A stretch of 64,000 bases of DNA, from the NCBI RefSeq assembly GCF_003254585.1, contig NZ_QJGZ01000038.1, positions 248,001-312,000 of the forward strand, given 5' to 3'. A program made the translations under genes and the position numbers. Position 1 is the first letter of the stretch. Each line of letters opens with the position of its first letter. Below, piece after piece: positions 61,940 to 64,000 of this stretch. Under the pieces are notes generated by a model that ran no database searches, was not told where the DNA came from, and was given only the letters and a program-made list of their open reading frames with translations. This stretch comes from Flavobacterium sharifuzzamanii. Lineage in GTDB: Bacteria; Bacteroidota; Bacteroidia; Flavobacteriales; Flavobacteriaceae.

Positions 61940-62536
61940 ATGGAAATCGATATCAAAAGCGCACACGGATTAATTCCGGCGATCATTCAGGATTCTGAAA
62001 CAAAAAATGTTTTGATGCTGGGTTATATGAATGAAGAATCGCTTCAAAAAACAATAGAAACTCAGAAAGTAACTTTTTTTAGTCGTTCAAAACAAAGACT
62101 TTGGACAAAAGGCGAGGAGAGTGGTAATTTTTTGAATCTGGTAAGCATTAAAAATGATTGCGATGGCGATACGCTTTTAATTCAGGCAAAACCTGTTGGG
62201 CCAACTTGTCATAAAGGTGCAGATACTTGTTGGCAAGAACCTAATGATGCGAATTATGGTTTTATTTCGCAATTAGAAAATACAATCAAAACGCGCAAAG
62301 AAAATGCTGATTCTGAAAAAAGTTATGTGGCTTCTTTATTCGAAAAAGGAATCAATAAAATTGCTCAAAAAGTAGGTGAAGAAGCTGTAGAAGTTGTTAT
62401 CGAAGCAAAAGATAATAATGATGATTTGTTTCTTAGCGAAAGCGCTGACTTATTATTTCATTATTTAATCCTGCTTCAAGCAAAAGGTTACCAATTGAAT
62501 GATGTTGTGGAAGTTTTAAAAGGACGCCAAAAATAG
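61940..62536 (+). CDS. hisIE: Bifunctional PR-AMP cyclohydrolase / PR-ATP pyrophosphatase
   Basis: A 198-residue fusion for steps 2 and 3. The HisI part has VLMLGYMNEESLQKT, FFSRSKQRLWTKGEESGN, the metal-site DCDGDTLLI and PTCHKGADTCW. The HisE part has SYVASLFEKGINKIAQKVGEEAVEVVIEA and the ESADLLFHYLILL helix. Last gene of the his operon. Confidence 0.95.
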   Translation: MEIDIKSAHGLIPAIIQDSETKNVLMLGYMNEESLQKTIETQKVTFFSRSKQRLWTKGEESGNFLNLVSIKNDCDGDTLLIQAKPVGPTCHKGADTCWQEPNDANYGFISQLENTIKTRKENADSEKSYVASLFEKGINKIAQKVGEEAVEVVIEAKDNNDDLFLSESADLLFHYLILLQAKGYQLNDVVEVLKGRQK

Positions 62537-62566
62537 TTTCAAATAATTTTAGGAAGCATTTATTAT

Positions 62567-62640
62567 ATAGCCCGCGGTTTCAACCGCGGGAGGGCATGCA
62601 ATATTACAATACGTTTCCCGCGGTTGAAACCGCGGGCTAT
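62567..62640. repeat. REP-like double hairpin (GC-rich) after the his operon
   Basis: Two 25-base arms (62567-62591 and 62616-62640) are exact reverse complements. Each arm is itself a palindrome: CCCGCGGTT then TC then AACCGCGGG. So the element can form one long or two short hairpins. It is far more GC-rich than its surroundings and may act as a terminator or as a mobile REP element. Confidence 0.88.
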
Positions 62641-62761
62641 GTTTGTAATATTTTTGTCTATCTAGGGGTGTGATTTTTTTACCTTTTAGTATCGCTCTAG
62701 TCGTCCTTAAGTTGAGAATGACAAAAAAAAAATATACTATTTTAGTACTAAATAATTATTT

Positions 62762-63364
62762 ATGAGATTAATTGTATACTTGTTTTTGTTTTTGGTTCCG
62801 AATTTAAACTATGGCTTTAAGAAAGATATAATGCCATATTCCTTGGTTATTTCTAAAGCTGTTTTGATTGTTGACGGAACTGTCACTAAAGTTTCCAAAA
62901 ATGAATATGAGTTCAAAGTAAATCAATTCATTAAAGGGAAATCTAGTTCGAAAATTAATGTAGCAATTTGGAAAGAATGGCTTTGTGATTCAAGAATGAA
63001 AGAATTAAAGTCTGGGCAGAGAATGATTTTGTTTTTAGAAAAATCGCCATATGGAAATTTTTATCCCATCAATGAAAGTACAGGAGAGTTGTATATAGAT
63101 AATAACGCTTTTCTTGATATATTTTTGCCCAAAGCTTTTTTAAACCCTACAAATTTAAAGAAAGGGATTTCTATGTTTTTGGATATGTATGCGTTTTATG
63201 GAAATTTTAATGATAGATTTTATCAAAATATAAATTTCGTACGCATTAAATCCATTTTTGAAGTTTATAAAATGGCAAAAATGAATACAGCTTTTAAGTT
63301 TTTAGTTGATGATGTAGAGTATTACAAGCCAACAGAAGTACAATTTTTCCCGTTATATAATTAA
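62762..63364 (+). CDS. Secreted or periplasmic protein of unknown function
   Basis: A 200-residue protein with an N-terminal signal-like helix (LIVYLFLFLVPNLNYGF). The mature part opens with a beta-rich segment (ALIVDGTVTKVSKNEYEFKV, GKSSSKINVAIWKEWLC, GQRMILFLEKSPYGNFYPIN) that could be OB-like, then a less structured aromatic C-terminus. Family not recognised. Its stop overlaps the stop of the convergent gene by four bases. Confidence 0.65.
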   Translation: MRLIVYLFLFLVPNLNYGFKKDIMPYSLVISKAVLIVDGTVTKVSKNEYEFKVNQFIKGKSSSKINVAIWKEWLCDSRMKELKSGQRMILFLEKSPYGNFYPINESTGELYIDNNAFLDIFLPKAFLNPTNLKKGISMFLDMYAFYGNFNDRFYQNINFVRIKSIFEVYKMAKMNTAFKFLVDDVEYYKPTEVQFFPLYN

Positions 63365-64000
63365 TCTACAAATTCAAAAACGGCAAATTCTGCTGGTTGA
63401 TGAAATCCAAATTTCAAGCTCTTATATGGCTGTAAAGCAAGATATTCAGTCGTGTTACCGTAATCAATTCTAAAAGCGTTTCCTTTCCATTTTGTTCCAA
63501 TTTTTGGTTTTTGGAAACCGCCGTTTTTAACTTTTTCAAGACTAGAAAAAGGAATTTTAATTTCTGCAATATATCCTTCAGGAGTTATTTTACTAACAGC
63601 TTCTAAGCCTTTAATATCAAAATCCATTGACGTATTCCAACCGCCGCATTCTGGTGAAATGCATTTTAAAAGTAAATCGTAATAAGTAGAGAATGTATTT
63701 ACGCCAATTTCAATATAGTTCTGGCTGTCTCCATCTGGATCGATAAAAATTTCTACTAAATCATCGGTATCAAATATCTGAGAGTCTCTTTTTTTTGATG
63801 TTCCAATAATTTGAGAATCATTGCATTTATAGGCTAAGAATAAGTTTTCATCATTCCACGAAAGTGAAACAAAAGTGTTTTGCAATGCTTTTTCTCCAGA
63901 ATTATGAATTACAAAAGGACCTAGAAATGGTTCGTTCCAATCAGATAAGTTTCCGTCAATCATTATTTGCTTATTTGTTCTATGGACAGGAATGGTTTGT
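63361..64000 (-). CDS. CBM9-like carbohydrate-binding protein (5' end beyond window)
   Basis: Beta-sandwich protein. IMIDGNLSDWNEP near the N-terminus, VSLSWNDENLFLAYKCNDSQI, the DTDDLVEIFIDPDGD calcium/ligand segment and YIAEIKIPFSSL match the family 9-like carbohydrate-binding module. The frame stays open upstream of the first ATG (63963) to the window edge, reading TIPVHRTNKQI before MIDGN, so the real start (probably with a signal peptide) lies outside. At least 213 residues are visible. Its ligand is unknown. Confidence 0.8.
   Translation of the reverse strand, partial: QTIPVHRTNKQIMIDGNLSDWNEPFLGPFVIHNSGEKALQNTFVSLSWNDENLFLAYKCNDSQIIGTSKKRDSQIFDTDDLVEIFIDPDGDSQNYIEIGVNTFSTYYDLLLKCISPECGGWNTSMDFDIKGLEAVSKITPEGYIAEIKIPFSSLEKVKNGGFQKPKIGTKWKGNAFRIDYGNTTEYLALQPYKSLKFGFHQPAEFAVFEFVD

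Noticed and set aside
62641..62761. Further repeat of the GTCATTTCGACGAAGG family (CTAGTCGTCCTTAAGTTGAG, then AATGAC)
   Set aside because: Only faint resemblance to the element at 13232-13356; too degraded to call.

Overview
The window is chromosomal DNA from a member of the Bacteroidota, most likely Flavobacterium or a close relative. The DNA is AT-rich. Promoter -7 boxes read TAnnTTTG. LpxC and FabZ are fused, there is a PorX-type regulator and a protein with a type IX secretion (T9SS) sorting tail, a SusC/SusD pair under ECF-sigma/FecR control, and several small proteins typical of Flavobacteriaceae. I saw no rRNA, tRNA, CRISPR array, transposase or prophage gene. Most of the window is core genome with a few accessory spots.

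Layout. 1-4.3 kb: the tail of an M1-type aminopeptidase, a patatin phospholipase, small hypotheticals, a TauE/SafE exporter, and a toxin-antitoxin-like pair in an unusual tail-to-tail arrangement. 4.4-21 kb: housekeeping and DNA maintenance (UvrD/PcrA helicase, YciO/Sua5-type protein, OmpA lipoprotein, glycosyltransferase, orphan HsdR-N-like nuclease domain, HolA, EttA, DCC protein, MutS2 without its Smr domain, Ung, alanine dehydrogenase, TsaE, PorX). 21-29 kb: an HD hydrolase, then lipid A genes lpxD, lpxC-fabZ and lpxA, then efp, a second LpxD-like acyltransferase, an NTF2-like protein and sucD. 29-32 kb: a possible GIY-YIG-like protein and a leucine-rich-repeat T9SS cargo protein. 32.4-42 kb: a six-gene uptake locus (ECF sigma, FecR anti-sigma, SusC with an STN signalling domain, SusD, zinc metallohydrolase lipoprotein, DUF4302 lipoprotein) with no carbohydrate-active enzyme, so it probably handles something other than a glycan. 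42-54.5 kb: a tandem pair of duplicated small membrane proteins, FabG, a VWA membrane protein, LysR with a YeiH-type exporter, a secreted unknown, a zinc-phospholipase/S1-P1-like protein, an LTA-synthase-like enzyme and a two-component system. 54.6-62.5 kb: the complete histidine operon hisG-D-C-B-H-A-F-IE. 62.6-64 kb: a secreted unknown and a CBM9-like protein that runs off the window.

The strongest regulatory finding is a histidine-operon attenuator. A 19-codon leader ORF has four consecutive His codons plus a fifth, then a perfect 13-bp hairpin with a T-run directly before hisG, and a competing antiterminator pairing can be drawn. A good TTG-N21-TAnnTTTG promoter lies upstream.

The second pattern is in the spacers. 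Many intergenic gaps hold imperfect palindromes from about ten recurring sequence families (for example GTTTCAAG/CTTGAAAC, AGATTTTAGATT, GCCACGAATTTC, AAATTCCAAATTCC, TAGCCCCGATTG). All seven spacers within the his operon contain such an element. Several too-early start codons fall inside these repeats, and I moved those gene starts downstream.
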